From Rhodocyclaceae bacterium (GTDB taxonomy: Bacteria; Pseudomonadota; Gammaproteobacteria; Burkholderiales; Rhodocyclaceae): DNA of 64,000 nt. The stretch lies in NCBI GenBank assembly GCA_023230455.1, contig JALNXH010000005.1, positions 1 through 64,000 of the forward strand, read 5' to 3'. The notes beneath the pieces were generated by a model. It was given only the letters and a program-made list of their open reading frames with translations. It was not told the DNA's origin and ran no database searches. The translations under genes and the position numbers were made by a program. Below are positions 26,002 through 35,246 of the stretch, in pieces; positions within the stretch are counted from its first letter, which is position 1, and every line of letters starts with the position of its first letter.

Positions 26002-27330
26002 CTACTTGAACAGCGCCGGATCGAGCTGGTGGCGTTGCAGCAGCTTGTAGAACTCGGTGCGGTTGCGTTTTGCCAGCCGCGCCGCCTGGCTGACGTTGCC
26101 GCCGGTGATGTGCAGGATCTGCGTCAGATAGTCGCGTTCGAAGCGGGCGCGGGCATCTTCGAGCGAGAGCATTTCGGCCACTTCGCGCAACGCGCTCTGT
26201 ACCAGGTTTGCAGTGATTAGCGGGGCCGTGGAAAGGGCTACCGATTGTTCCACCACGTTGTAGAGCTGGCGCACATTGCCCGGCCAGGCGGCGGCGACCA
26301 GCAGTTGCATCGCTTCCGGGGCGAAGCCGCCGAATTTCTTGCCGTATTTGTTGCTCAGCGTTTGCAGGAAGTGGCTGGCGAGCAACGGGATGTCGTCGCG
26401 CCGCTGGGCCAGCGACGGCAGATGCAGGGCGACTACGTTGAGCCGGTAGAACAGGTCGCCGCGGAAGCGCCCGGCGGCGATCTCCTCCTCCAGCGGGCGA
26501 TGGGTGGCGGAGACGATACGCACGTCCACCGCCACGCTGCGTGCGCTGCCGACCGGCCGGACCTGGCGCTCCTCGAGCACCCGCAACAGCTTGACCTGCA
26601 ACGGCAGCGGCATGTCGCCGATCTCGTCGAGCAGCAGCGTGCCGCCTTCGGCTTCCTGGAACAGGCCGCGATGATCGCGGCTGGCGCCGGTGAACGAGCC
26701 TTTGACGTGACCGAAGAGTTCGGACTCCAGCAGCTGTTCCGGAATCGCGCCGCAGTTCACCGCGAGGAAGGCGCGTTGGCGTCGTGGGCTGGCGAGATGG
26801 ATGGCGCGCGCCAGCAGTTCCTTGCCGCTGCCGGATTCGCCGCGAATCAGCACGCTGGCATCGCCGGCGGCGAGCATCTTCGCCTGCGCCAGAAGCGCTT
26901 CCATCGACGGATTGCGGGTGATGATCGGCGCCCGCCAGGCTTCGCCGCCGCCCTCGCCGGCGGAACCGCCGAGGGCCAGTGCGCGCGCCACTTCGGCGAG
27001 CAGGGCGGGCGCCTCGTAGGGTTTGGTCAGGTAGCCGAATACGCCGCGCTGGGTGGCTTCGACCGCTTCCGGGATGGTGCCGTGGGCGGTGAGGACGATC
27101 ACCGGCAACGTCGGATACTGGCGGTGGATCGCGTCGAACAGCGCGGCGCCGTCCATGCCGGGCATGCGCATGTCGGTGATCACCAGTTGCGGACGTTCGA
27201 CGGCCAGCCGCGCCAGGGCCTGCTCGGCGCTGGATACCGGGAGCACCGAGTGTCCGGCGGCTTCGAGGCGGATGGTGAGCAGGCGCAGCAGGTCGGCGTC
27301 GTCGTCTACCAGCAGGATGGTGTCGCTCAT
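26002..27330 (-). CDS. glrR: GlrR-like sigma-54 response regulator
   Basis: 442 residues. The receiver domain has the phosphoacceptor Asp53 in VITDMRMPG and Lys near 103. The sigma-54 AAA+ domain has Walker A GESGSGKE (164-171) and GSFTGA (211-216). A C-terminal Fis-type helix-turn-helix ends R-T-E-F-Y-K-L-L-Q-R-H. The RTEFYKLL-type end and the partner genes match GlrR/QseF. It is the last gene of glrK-lipoprotein-glrR and sits directly upstream of its probable target operon. Confidence 0.9.
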   Translation of the reverse strand: MSDTILLVDDDADLLRLLTIRLEAAGHSVLPVSSAEQALARLAVERPQLVITDMRMPGMDGAALFDAIHRQYPTLPVIVLTAHGTIPEAVEATQRGVFGYLTKPYEAPALLAEVARALALGGSAGEGGGEAWRAPIITRNPSMEALLAQAKMLAAGDASVLIRGESGSGKELLARAIHLASPRRQRAFLAVNCGAIPEQLLESELFGHVKGSFTGASRDHRGLFQEAEGGTLLLDEIGDMPLPLQVKLLRVLEERQVRPVGSARSVAVDVRIVSATHRPLEEEIAAGRFRGDLFYRLNVVALHLPSLAQRRDDIPLLASHFLQTLSNKYGKKFGGFAPEAMQLLVAAAWPGNVRQLYNVVEQSVALSTAPLITANLVQSALREVAEMLSLEDARARFERDYLTQILHITGGNVSQAARLAKRNRTEFYKLLQRHQLDPALFK

Positions 27331-27857
27331 GGCTTCTTCCCCGCCGGCGTTCCGGTCCGATCGATCAGGCTTTTTTCGATGTTCTTCAGCGCGTCGAGTT
27401 TCTGTTCGACGTCGTCGGCGCGGCGGGCTTCGTCGCGGAGTTTGTCCTCGATCCGGCGGCGTTCGGCAAGTTCCGCGCGCAGCGCAGCGAGCAGCGTGGC
27501 GAAGCGCGATCCGCGGCCGTCGCGTTCCAGCTGGTCGATCAGTTGCGGAGCCCGCGCGTGTTCGCGCAGGCCGGCCGCCGGTGCCGCCGCGGCGATGATC
27601 TGCCGCAGGCGCTGGAATTCGCCGCTGTCGCGGGCGAGGGCGTCGCGCAGTTGTTCGTTTTCCTTGGCCAGCTCGGCGGCCGACAGCGGCCAGACGTAGG
27701 CCTTGTAGGCGAGCAGCGAATCGGTGGCGGAAGCGAAGGTCTTGGCGTCGCTCTTGAACCAGTATTCGTCGGTGGGGCGGCCTGTCAGCGTGCCGCAGGC
27801 GGTGAAAGACAGCACCAGCAGAAGAGGCGTCAGGCTATATCTGTGCATGGCCGTCAT
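27327..27857 (-). CDS. Lipoprotein of the GlrK/GlrR locus (QseG-like position)
   Basis: 176 residues with a lipobox-like S-F-T-A-C at about 17-21. The body is strongly helical and charged (about 55-160), consistent with a periplasmic coiled coil. In enterobacteria the gene between glrK and glrR encodes QseG, an outer-membrane lipoprotein that stimulates the kinase. Position, size and export signal fit that role, though sequence similarity is weak by eye. It overlaps both neighbours by four bases; the second Met, three codons in, is an alternative start. Confidence 0.72.
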   Translation of the reverse strand: MTAMHRYSLTPLLLVLSFTACGTLTGRPTDEYWFKSDAKTFASATDSLLAYKAYVWPLSAAELAKENEQLRDALARDSGEFQRLRQIIAAAAPAAGLREHARAPQLIDQLERDGRGSRFATLLAALRAELAERRRIEDKLRDEARRADDVEQKLDALKNIEKSLIDRTGTPAGKKP

Positions 27858-29278
27858 TGTAGGGGCAGACGTACCTCGAACCGTCCGCCCGGACCGGGCG
27901 GCAATACGATGCGCCCGCCATGCGAGAGAACGTGTTCGCGGGCGATGGAGAGACCGAGTCCGGAACCTTTGAGCGCACCGCTCGACGGCGTGCGTCCCTG
28001 ATAAAACGGATCGAACACGCGGTCGCGATCCTCTGCGGCGATGCCCGGTCCCTGGTCGGCCACCTCGACGACCGCCTCGTTGCCGTCGCGGTGGGCGACG
28101 ATGCGGATACAGCTCTGCGGCGGAGAAAATTTGATCGCATTGGAGAGCAGGTTGTCGAGCACCGTGCGTATCCGCTCGCGGTCGGCGTTCAATATCATCT
28201 CCGGTACGTCGACGTCGATCTGCAACTCGCGCGCGGACCAGGCCAGGCGCTGGGTCTCGATCACGGTCTGGATCAGTTCGCGGAGCGGGAAGCGCTGCCG
28301 GCGCAGCGCCGACTGTTCGAATTCGGCGGCGCTGTAGTTCAGCAGGTCCTCGATCAGCTGGCGCAGGCGCTGGCTGTTTTCGACAAGAATGGCGACGATC
28401 TCGCGCTGTCCCGGCGTGAGCGGGCCGGTGACTTCCTCGCCGAGCAGGTCGGCGCCTTCGCGCAGGGCGGTCAGCGGCGTCTTCAATTCATGCGAGATGT
28501 GGCGCAGAAAGCGGCTCTTTTCTTCTTCAAGCTGTACCAGGCGCAGGCGCAACCGGTCCAGCTGTTCGCCGAGCGATTGCAGGTCGCGCGGACCGCCGAC
28601 TTCGATGCGCCGCTCGAAGCGTCCGGCCCACAGTCCGCCGATCGCCGCCTCGATCTGGGCGATCGGGCGCGACAGCAGATGCGTAAAACCGATCACCAGA
28701 AACGCCGCCGCCGGCAGCAGCGCCAGCAGTTGCCCGACCATGGTCCGCTCGGCATCGGCGGCGAGAAGTTGCAGGTCTTCGATCTCGCGGTCGATGGCGG
28801 CGTCGTTGTGCTTCAGCATGGTCTGCGCGAGCTGCGTCAGCGCGGCGAAGTGCGGCGCCGGATCGTCGCCGCGCCGGCTCGGCAGCTGGTCGCCGAGGGC
28901 CGCATAGAGCGCTCCTTCGCTGCGTGCGATGTCGCCGAGCTCGCTCTTCTGCGCCTCTTGCAGCGGCAACTGGAACTGCCGCTCGACCAGATCGACGAAG
29001 CGCCGATGCAGTGTGCGGTAGTTGTCGCGCAGCGCCGGATCGCCGAGCACCCGATACTGGCGTGCGGCACGCTCCTGGTCGTTGATGTTCTCCAGCAGCG
29101 CGCGGCTGCCCTGGATCACCTGCGAGGCCTGATAAACCGCCTGCTGGCTCTTGGCGGAAAGCTGCCGGATCGAGATTGCATTGCCCACCAGGCCGACGAT
29201 CAGAGGCAGGGTGACCAGTGCGAAACCGATGGAAAGAAGCTTGAGGAAGGATTGGGGGTAGCGCAGTTCCAGTTTCAT
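27854..29278 (-). CDS. glrK: GlrK-like sensor histidine kinase
   Basis: 474 residues. Membrane helices at about 12-34 and 182-202 enclose a helical periplasmic sensor. They are followed by a HAMP linker, the H-box HISHELKTPL with His263, and a HATPase domain with N-box DNLLSNAIKFS, D-Q-G-P-G-I and G-S-G-L-G-L-S. It should phosphorylate the GlrR-like regulator encoded two genes downstream. The start overlaps the amrS stop (ATGA), so it is translationally coupled to the AmmeMemoRadiSam genes. Confidence 0.9.
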   Translation of the reverse strand: MKLELRYPQSFLKLLSIGFALVTLPLIVGLVGNAISIRQLSAKSQQAVYQASQVIQGSRALLENINDQERAARQYRVLGDPALRDNYRTLHRRFVDLVERQFQLPLQEAQKSELGDIARSEGALYAALGDQLPSRRGDDPAPHFAALTQLAQTMLKHNDAAIDREIEDLQLLAADAERTMVGQLLALLPAAAFLVIGFTHLLSRPIAQIEAAIGGLWAGRFERRIEVGGPRDLQSLGEQLDRLRLRLVQLEEEKSRFLRHISHELKTPLTALREGADLLGEEVTGPLTPGQREIVAILVENSQRLRQLIEDLLNYSAAEFEQSALRRQRFPLRELIQTVIETQRLAWSARELQIDVDVPEMILNADRERIRTVLDNLLSNAIKFSPPQSCIRIVAHRDGNEAVVEVADQGPGIAAEDRDRVFDPFYQGRTPSSGALKGSGLGLSIAREHVLSHGGRIVLPPGPGGRFEVRLPLQ

Positions 29279-30363
29279 CGGGCGTGGAGTCTAACGGGAA
29301 TGCGCTGCGCCCCGAACGGCGTGGCATATTCGCCGAAACGCCCGGCGACGGTCGCCTGGCAGTGTTCGCAGCGCCCCTCGGCATCCAGCCGGTAGGCGAG
29401 GATCCGGTACCAGTCGCGCTCGATTACCGCCTTGCCGCAGCCCGGACAGAAAGTGGTGTCGCCTTCGCGGTTGTGCACATTGCCGGTATAGACGTAGCGC
29501 AGGCCCGCGTCGCGGGCGATGCGGCGCGCGCGCACCAGCGTGTCCGGCGGCGTGGGCGGGATGTCGGTCATTTTCCAGTCTGGATGGAAGGCCGAAAAAT
29601 GCAGCGGCACGTCGGCCCCGAGTTCCTTGCGGCACCAGGCGGCGAGGGATTTCAGCTCGGCATCGGAATCGTTCTGGCCGGGGATCAGCAGGGTGGTGAT
29701 TTCGAGCCAGCATTGCGTCTCGTGCCAGACGTAGGCCAGCGTGTCGAGCACCGGTTGCAGGCGGCCGCCGCAGAGCTTGACGTAGAAATCGTCGGTGAAC
29801 CCCTTGAGGTCGATGTTGGCGGCGTCCATCTTGGCGTAGAACTCGCGCGCCGGCGCGGCGTGCATATAGCCGGCGGTGACGGCCACGGTGTTGATGCCCA
29901 GCGCGTGGCAGGCGTCGGCGGTATCCATCGCATATTCGGCGAAGATCACCGGATCGTTGTAGGTGAAGGCCACGCTCTTTGCGCCATAGCGCACGGCGGC
30001 CTGGGCGATCGCTTCCGGCGTCGCGTCGTCCATCAGGGTGTCCATCTCGCGCGACTTGGAAATGTCCCAGTTCTGGCAGAACTTGCAGGCCAGGTTGCAG
30101 CCGGCCGTGCCGAAGGAGAGGATGCTGGAGCCGGGATAGAAGTGATTGAGCGGCTTCTTTTCCACCGGGTCGATGCTGAAGCCGGAACTGCGGCCGTAGG
30201 TGGTCAGCACCATTTGTCCGCCTTCCATGGCGCGGACGAAACAGGCGCCGCGCTGGCCCTCGTGCAGCTTGCAGTCGCGTGGACAGAGGTCGCACTGGAG
30301 ACGGCCGTCGGACAACGCGTGCCACCAGCGCGCGGGAAACCCCGGAGTCAGTGCTCGGTCCAT
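29275..30363 (-). CDS. amrS: AmrS, radical SAM protein of the AmmeMemoRadiSam system
   Basis: 362 residues. The radical SAM motif CNLACKFC supplies Cys89, Cys93 and Cys96. An N-terminal cysteine group (Cys24, 27, 31, 41) and a C-terminal C-P-G-C/C-E-H-C zinc-ribbon-like part are typical of this family. Related PflA-type activators act on glycyl radical enzymes, but the AmmeMemoRadiSam trio still has no settled reaction. It overlaps amrA upstream by 16 bases and glrK downstream by four. Confidence 0.92.
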   Translation of the reverse strand: MDRALTPGFPARWWHALSDGRLQCDLCPRDCKLHEGQRGACFVRAMEGGQMVLTTYGRSSGFSIDPVEKKPLNHFYPGSSILSFGTAGCNLACKFCQNWDISKSREMDTLMDDATPEAIAQAAVRYGAKSVAFTYNDPVIFAEYAMDTADACHALGINTVAVTAGYMHAAPAREFYAKMDAANIDLKGFTDDFYVKLCGGRLQPVLDTLAYVWHETQCWLEITTLLIPGQNDSDAELKSLAAWCRKELGADVPLHFSAFHPDWKMTDIPPTPPDTLVRARRIARDAGLRYVYTGNVHNREGDTTFCPGCGKAVIERDWYRILAYRLDAEGRCEHCQATVAGRFGEYATPFGAQRIPVRLHAR

Positions 30364-30899
30364 TTTTCTACCTCATAGCGGTAGAGCCTGACCTCGGGGG
30401 CCCAGAAATCGCCGGGCAGACCGGCCTTGCGTTTGAGCTGGGAGAGAAATTCGCCGCCGTCGGGCAGGCTGGCCCATACCTGCGGCAGAAAAGTGCTGCG
30501 GTAGCCGCGGTATTCGAAGATCACGCCGTCGACGCCCGGGCGCAACTGGCGCAGAGCGTCGGCTTCGTCGATGAAGCCGAGCGGCACGGTGGCCGACAGC
30601 TGCGACACCTCCACCTCCAGTTGCGGCCACTCCGCTTCCTTTAGCGGTTCGAAGCGGGGATCGTTGAAGGCGGCGGCGCGGGCGTTGGCGCGCACGTCGG
30701 CATCGAGGCTGCGCCGCGCTTCGAGGGAGCCGATGCAGCCGCGCAGTTGCCCTTCGGTGGTCAGTGTGACGAAGGTCGCTCCCGGGGTGCCCAGGGCCGG
30801 ATGGGCCGGTTCGGGCTGCGTCGGCAGGCCGAGCTCGGCGGCGATCGCGTTGCGCGCGCGGATCAGCAGAGCGGCGCCCAAGGCGCGGTCAGCGAACAT
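30348..30899 (-). CDS. amrA: AmrA, AMMECR1-domain protein of the AmmeMemoRadiSam system
   Basis: 183 residues from the ATG at 30899 (MFADRALGAALLIRARNAIA). The AMMECR1 signature L-R-G-C-I-G-S-L occurs near 75, followed by A-A-F-N-D-P-R-F. Length fits a single-domain AMMECR1 protein. The product is a small cytosolic protein of unknown biochemistry, always near Memo and the radical SAM protein. It overlaps amrB by 11 bases. Confidence 0.9.
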   Translation of the reverse strand: MFADRALGAALLIRARNAIAAELGLPTQPEPAHPALGTPGATFVTLTTEGQLRGCIGSLEARRSLDADVRANARAAAFNDPRFEPLKEAEWPQLEVEVSQLSATVPLGFIDEADALRQLRPGVDGVIFEYRGYRSTFLPQVWASLPDGGEFLSQLKRKAGLPGDFWAPEVRLYRYEVEKWTEH

Positions 30900-31713
30900 G
30901 GCGTAGATTCTCCGCAGGCGGTGAATCGCCTTTGCTGAAGGCGAAGGCGGCATAGCCGACGACCCGTGCACGGTCGCCGGCGGTATCCCCCGAATTGCGC
31001 AGGTCGAGCAGCGTCGCCGCCAAGCCATGGCGCTGCGCGGCGCGCAGCAGGCCGTTGATCGGCGTGGCGCCGCAGGCGCGTTCGTGATCCGGCAGCGGAT
31101 CGAGGTGTTCGATCATTTGCGCCGTATGGCGGTCGAGCTTGAGTGCTGCGGCATAGGGGTGGTAGTGCGAAAGATCGGAGCTGACAACGATCAGCGTTTC
31201 CTCGCCGCCCCAAAGCAGCTCGATGACCTCGGCGACCTCGTTTGCCGTCGCCATGCCGACGACGAAGGGAACCAGGGCGAAATCGTCGAGGACAGTTTGC
31301 AGGAAGGGCAGGTGCACCTCAATGCTGTGCTCTTCGCGGTGGGCGTGTTCGTTGATGCTGACCTGATGAAGTTGCAGTGCGGCGGCGACGGCATCGCGAT
31401 CGATCCGTACGTCGCCCAGCGGCGTGCGGAAGCGTTCCGCGTCGCTGCCGGCCAGTCCGTGCAGTGCCACGCGGTGGGCGGGGCCGAGCAGCACGACGCG
31501 GCGGATCATGCGGCGCAGCGGCGCTAGCGCCGCGTAGGCGCTGGCCGCGACGGGGCCGGAGTAAATGTAGCCGGCATGCGGCACGATCAGTGCCTTCGGC
31601 CGCAGCGGCTGAACGGCGGCATCGCCGAGCAGGCTGCCGATCTCGATCGCCAGTTCTTCGCGGTTGGCGGGGTAGAACAGGCCGGCAACGGCCGGCGGGC
31701 GGATCAGGTTCAC
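30889..31713 (-). CDS. amrB: AmrB, MEMO1-family protein of the AmmeMemoRadiSam system
   Basis: 274 residues starting at a GTG (31713) that overlaps the stop of the upstream membrane-protein gene (GTGA). Family motifs are P-A-V-A-G-L-F-Y-P, I-V-P-H-A-G-Y-I-Y-S-G, E-E-H-S-I-E-V-H-L-P-F-L-Q and S-S-D-L-S-H-Y. These supply the conserved His/Asp residues that bind copper or iron in MEMO1 structures. Longer frames to 32796 run through the upstream gene and are not coding. Confidence 0.9.
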   Translation of the reverse strand: MNLIRPPAVAGLFYPANREELAIEIGSLLGDAAVQPLRPKALIVPHAGYIYSGPVAASAYAALAPLRRMIRRVVLLGPAHRVALHGLAGSDAERFRTPLGDVRIDRDAVAAALQLHQVSINEHAHREEHSIEVHLPFLQTVLDDFALVPFVVGMATANEVAEVIELLWGGEETLIVVSSDLSHYHPYAAALKLDRHTAQMIEHLDPLPDHERACGATPINGLLRAAQRHGLAATLLDLRNSGDTAGDRARVVGYAAFAFSKGDSPPAENLRHVR

Positions 31714-32990
31714 GGTCCACTCCCGACAGTGGAGAGCAGCATGGCGACGATGCCCAACGCGATTGCGATCAGGCCGGGCAGCGCATGGCGTGCCAGTCCG
31801 ACACCGCCGATGGTCAATGTGAGCCCCGCCTTGAACGCCAGATTGGACAGTACGGCGAGGGCGATGGCCGTTACCGCAGGCGCCGTTTCGAGCTTTTGCA
31901 GCGTGTGCAGGCGCAGGGTGGACAGGGTGATGGCGTCGACGTCGGTGAGCCCCGAGGCGAGCGAAACCAGATACAGCCCGCTGCTGCCGGCAATGTCCTG
32001 CAACCAGGCGGCACAAAGCAGCACCGCGGCGTAGAGCGCGCCGAACGATAACGCGGTGCGGATCTCGGTCGGATTGGTCACTTCCGGCATCGGCAGGTCG
32101 CCGCCGCGGCGCAGGCTGTGCCAGCCCCAGGCGGAGAAGGCGAGTCCGGCCAGAAGTCCGCCGCCGAGCACGAGGGCAAGCGGACCGGCGAGGCTCGGTG
32201 CGAGTACCGAGCCGACGGCGGCCAGACGCAGCATGACGGTCAGGTTGGCGAGCAGAATCACCAGCGTCGCGGTGCGTACCATGCCGTCGTCGGCCTTGGC
32301 GTGGCGGGCGAACACCATGGTGGTCGCGGTACTCGACACCAGCCCGCCGAAAAAGCCGATCACCGCAGCGCCGTGGCGGGCACCGACGAAACGCAGCGCG
32401 GTATAGCCGGCCAGCGAGACCCCGGAGATCAACACCACCATCCACCAGATCTGGTGCGGATTGAGCGCGCCGTAGGGGCCGAAATCCTGGTCCGGGAGAA
32501 TCGGCAGGACGACGAACGACAGCACCGCGAACTGGAGGATCGAGATCACGTCCTTGTGCGACAGCGCGCGCGTGAACCCGTGGAGTTCGGTCTTGAAGTA
32601 GAGCAGGGCGGTGGTGGCGATGGCCAGCATCACCGCCAGCGTGCCGTAGCCGAACCATACCGCTGCACCGAGGCTGTAGGTCACCATCAGCGCGACGACC
32701 GAGGTGGTCCCCGGATCGCCGTCCTCCGGCGGATCGAGGGCGATCGCAGCGAGCATCATGGCGCCGACGACCAGCACGCCGCTGGCCAGTATCCAACCGC
32801 TGCCCGACGCCCGTGCGATCAGCGCCGAGAGCGCGCCGAACAGAGCGACCAGCGCGAAGGTGCGCAGGCCCGCCTTGGCATCGGGCCGACGTTCGCGTTC
32901 GAGGCCGATCAGCAGGCCGATCCCGAGGCAGGTGGCAAAGGCTTGCAGCGATTGCGGAAGCGGGTCGAGTGGGGGCACGCCTATCTCCAT
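31710..32990 (-). CDS. MgtC/SapB family membrane protein with DUF4010
   Basis: 426 residues with about twelve membrane segments. The N-terminal MgtC-like part has I-G-L-L-I-G-L-E-R-E-R-R and L-R-T-F-A-L-V-A-L-F-G. The C-terminal DUF4010 part has G-F-F-G-G-L-V-S-S-T-A-T-T and G-L-T-D-V-D-A-I-T-L-S, motifs of putative ion or solute transporters. The substrate is unknown. It is the first gene of the run leading through amrBAS to glrKR and is divergent from ispD with only 41 bases between. Confidence 0.85.
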   Translation of the reverse strand: MEIGVPPLDPLPQSLQAFATCLGIGLLIGLERERRPDAKAGLRTFALVALFGALSALIARASGSGWILASGVLVVGAMMLAAIALDPPEDGDPGTTSVVALMVTYSLGAAVWFGYGTLAVMLAIATTALLYFKTELHGFTRALSHKDVISILQFAVLSFVVLPILPDQDFGPYGALNPHQIWWMVVLISGVSLAGYTALRFVGARHGAAVIGFFGGLVSSTATTMVFARHAKADDGMVRTATLVILLANLTVMLRLAAVGSVLAPSLAGPLALVLGGGLLAGLAFSAWGWHSLRRGGDLPMPEVTNPTEIRTALSFGALYAAVLLCAAWLQDIAGSSGLYLVSLASGLTDVDAITLSTLRLHTLQKLETAPAVTAIALAVLSNLAFKAGLTLTIGGVGLARHALPGLIAIALGIVAMLLSTVGSGP

Positions 32991-33031
32991 ACGGCTTGGT
33001 CGGATTTATTGTAGTCCGTACAATCCGGCCT

Positions 33032-33727
33032 ATGAGTTATTACGCACTGGTTCCGGCCGCCGGCAGCGGCGCACGCATGGGCGGCGAGTTGCCGAAGCAG
33101 TATCTGCCGCTGCTCGGCGCACCGATGATTCGTCATACCCTCGATGCCTTGTGCGCGGTAAAGCAACTCGATGCCGTCTTCGTGGTGCTGGCCGCCGACG
33201 ACGCGGAATGGGATCGCTATGACTGGTCGCCGCTCGGCGGCAAACTGGTGACCCTGCGCTGCGGCGGCGCCACGCGTGCGCAAAGCGTGACCAACGGCCT
33301 GCGCGCGATGCAGGAGCTGGCTTTTCCCGACGACTGGGTGCTGGTGCATGACGCGGCGCGCGCCTGCATCACACCGTCGCAGGTGCAGCATCTGATCGCC
33401 GAACTGGCGCAGCACGACGTCGGCGGCATCCTCGCCGTTCCTGTCGCCGATACCCTGAAACGTGCGGCGCCGGATGGCTGCATCGAGGCAACCGTACCGC
33501 GCGACAGCCTGTGGCAGGCGCAGACGCCGCAGATGTTCCGTCACGGCCTGCTGCTGCGGGCGCTGGAGGCGCACCCGGATACGGTGACCGACGAAGCCGG
33601 CGCCATCGAGGCGCTCGGCCTGCGTCCGCGGCTGGTCGCCGCCGACGCCGCCAACCTGAAAATAACCTATCCCTTCGACTTGCAACTGGCCGAGCTGATC
33701 CTCGGTCAGCGAAAGGAAATCCGATGA
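33032..33727 (+). CDS. ispD: IspD, 2-C-methyl-D-erythritol 4-phosphate cytidylyltransferase
   Basis: 231 residues from the ATG at 33032 (MSYYALVPAAGSGARMG). The nucleotide-binding loop is PAAGSGARMGGELPKQYL, with V-L-V-H-D-A-A-R-A-C-I and T-P-Q-M-F-R conserved. It makes CDP-methylerythritol in the MEP isoprenoid pathway. It overlaps ispF by four bases (ATGA), the usual proteobacterial pair. Confidence 0.95.
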   Translation: MSYYALVPAAGSGARMGGELPKQYLPLLGAPMIRHTLDALCAVKQLDAVFVVLAADDAEWDRYDWSPLGGKLVTLRCGGATRAQSVTNGLRAMQELAFPDDWVLVHDAARACITPSQVQHLIAELAQHDVGGILAVPVADTLKRAAPDGCIEATVPRDSLWQAQTPQMFRHGLLLRALEAHPDTVTDEAGAIEALGLRPRLVAADAANLKITYPFDLQLAELILGQRKEIR

Positions 33728-34215
33728 CATTCGACATCCGTGTCGGCCAGGGCTTCGATGTGCATGCCTTTGTCGATGGGCGGCCGCTGGTTCTCGGCGG
33801 CGTCACTATTCCTTTCCCCCGCGGACTGCTCGGCCACTCCGATGCCGACGTGCTGTTGCATGCGTTGACCGATGCGCTGCTCGGTGCCGCCGGCCTTGGC
33901 GACATCGGCCGCCATTTCCCCGACACCGATCCGCAGTGGCGCGGCGCCGATAGCCGCGTATTGCTGCGCGGTGCAATAGAGCGCGTGCGCGCGGCCGGCT
34001 GGCGCGTCGCCAACGTCGATTGCACGGTGATCTGCGAAGCGCCAAAGATCCTGCCCCATGCGGCGGCGATGGTGGCGAACATCGCCGCCGACCTGGGCGT
34101 TGCCGCGGAACGGGTCAACATCAAAGGCAAGACTACCGAGAAACTTGGTTTTACCGGCCGCGGCGAGGGCATCGCGGCGCAGGCCGTGGCGTTGCTGATC
34201 GCCGATGGCGCCTGA
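33724..34215 (+). CDS. ispF: IspF, 2-C-methyl-D-erythritol 2,4-cyclodiphosphate synthase
   Basis: 163 residues. The zinc ligands lie in GQGFDVHAF (Asp12, His14), with L-G-H-S-D-A-D-V-L-L-H-A next and K-T-T-E-K-L-G-F-T-G-R-G-E-G near the end. The enzyme releases CMP to form the cyclodiphosphate in the MEP pathway. It is translationally coupled to ispD and overlapped by thpR. Confidence 0.95.
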   Translation: MTFDIRVGQGFDVHAFVDGRPLVLGGVTIPFPRGLLGHSDADVLLHALTDALLGAAGLGDIGRHFPDTDPQWRGADSRVLLRGAIERVRAAGWRVANVDCTVICEAPKILPHAAAMVANIAADLGVAAERVNIKGKTTEKLGFTGRGEGIAAQAVALLIADGA

Positions 34216-34729
34216 AAGCAAGCGGCTGTTCTTCGCTCTCTGGCCCGACCCGCCGGCGGCCGATGCGCTGCACCGGTTGGCGGAACGTCTGCATGGCGTG
34301 TATGGCGGCCGGCCGATGCGGCGCGATACGCTGCACCTGACGCTGGCCTTTCTTGGCGATGTCGCGGTCGACCGGATCGCGGCGCTGTGCGAAGTAGCGG
34401 CGGCCATCTCAGCGGAGCCGTTTCGCCTCGACCTCGATCGTCTGGGCTACTGGTCCGGGAACCGTGTTCTCTGGGCCGGCTGCTCGACGCCGCCGGACGC
34501 GCTGCGGCGGCTTGCCGAAACCTTGCAGAGCGATCTGCGCGCCGCCGGCTTCAGCCTCGAACGGCGGCCTTTCGCGGCTCACGTCACGCTGCTGCGCAAG
34601 GCCCGCTGCGATGTCCTGCCCGCAGAACGCCCCGCGATCGGTTGGACGGCTGAGCAATGGGGGCTGGTCGAATCGGCTGCCGCCGACGGCGTACCGCACT
34701 ATCTGCCGCTGCAACGCTGGCCCCTATAG
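34205..34729 (+). CDS. thpR: ThpR, RNA 2',3'-cyclic phosphodiesterase (LigT family)
   Basis: 174 residues of the 2H phosphoesterase family. Its two catalytic motifs are H-L-T-L (His44) and H-V-T-L (His126), and R-L-F-F-A-L-W-P near the start is typical. It overlaps ispF by 11 bases. Confidence 0.9.
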   Translation: MAPESKRLFFALWPDPPAADALHRLAERLHGVYGGRPMRRDTLHLTLAFLGDVAVDRIAALCEVAAAISAEPFRLDLDRLGYWSGNRVLWAGCSTPPDALRRLAETLQSDLRAAGFSLERRPFAAHVTLLRKARCDVLPAERPAIGWTAEQWGLVESAAADGVPHYLPLQRWPL

Positions 34730-34760
34730 AATTCCAACGTCGTCAAACCCGGGAACCGCC

Positions 34761-35246
34761 ATGCGTCTGCCGCGCCTCAAGTCCGCCCTGCCCAAGCATC
34801 TGTCCCGACTCAAGGCCCTGTCGCTGTTCGCCACGCTCGATGCGAAAGGGCTGCGCATCGTCGATGGACTGCTCCACGAACGCGACTACCTCGAAGGCGA
34901 AGTGATTTTCGACGAGGGTGAAGTCGGCGAGGCGCTCTACATCGTGTATCAAGGCAAGGTGCTGATCTGCCGCCAGGGACAGCCCGACTCCGGACGGGTG
35001 ACCGAAATCGACGCCGGCGGATTTTTCGGCGAACTGGCCCTGCTCGATCAATTGCCGCGCGCCCTTCAAGCGCGCGCGGCGAGCGCCTGCCGGCTTGGCG
35101 TGCTGTTCCGCGCCGACTTGCAGAACCTGCTCGAAACCGACGCCCGCACCGCTTCGCGGATCGCCCTGCAACTGGCGCGACATCTCGGCCGGCGTCTGCG
35201 CGCGGCCCGCACCACCACCGTGGAAGAGCTCGACCTGTGTCTGTGA
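34761..35246 (+). CDS. Cyclic nucleotide-binding domain protein
   Basis: 161 residues from the ATG at 34761. One cNMP-binding domain (about 20-140) has the core G-E-V-I-F-D-E-G-E-V-G-E-A-L-Y-I-V-Y-Q-G and the phosphate-binding cassette G-F-F-G-E-L-A-L-L-D-Q-L-P-R-A. There is no helix-turn-helix, so it is not a CRP-type regulator. It overlaps the AI-2E permease gene, suggesting that it may regulate that membrane protein; this is inference. Confidence 0.85.
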   Translation: MRLPRLKSALPKHLSRLKALSLFATLDAKGLRIVDGLLHERDYLEGEVIFDEGEVGEALYIVYQGKVLICRQGQPDSGRVTEIDAGGFFGELALLDQLPRALQARAASACRLGVLFRADLQNLLETDARTASRIALQLARHLGRRLRAARTTTVEELDLCL

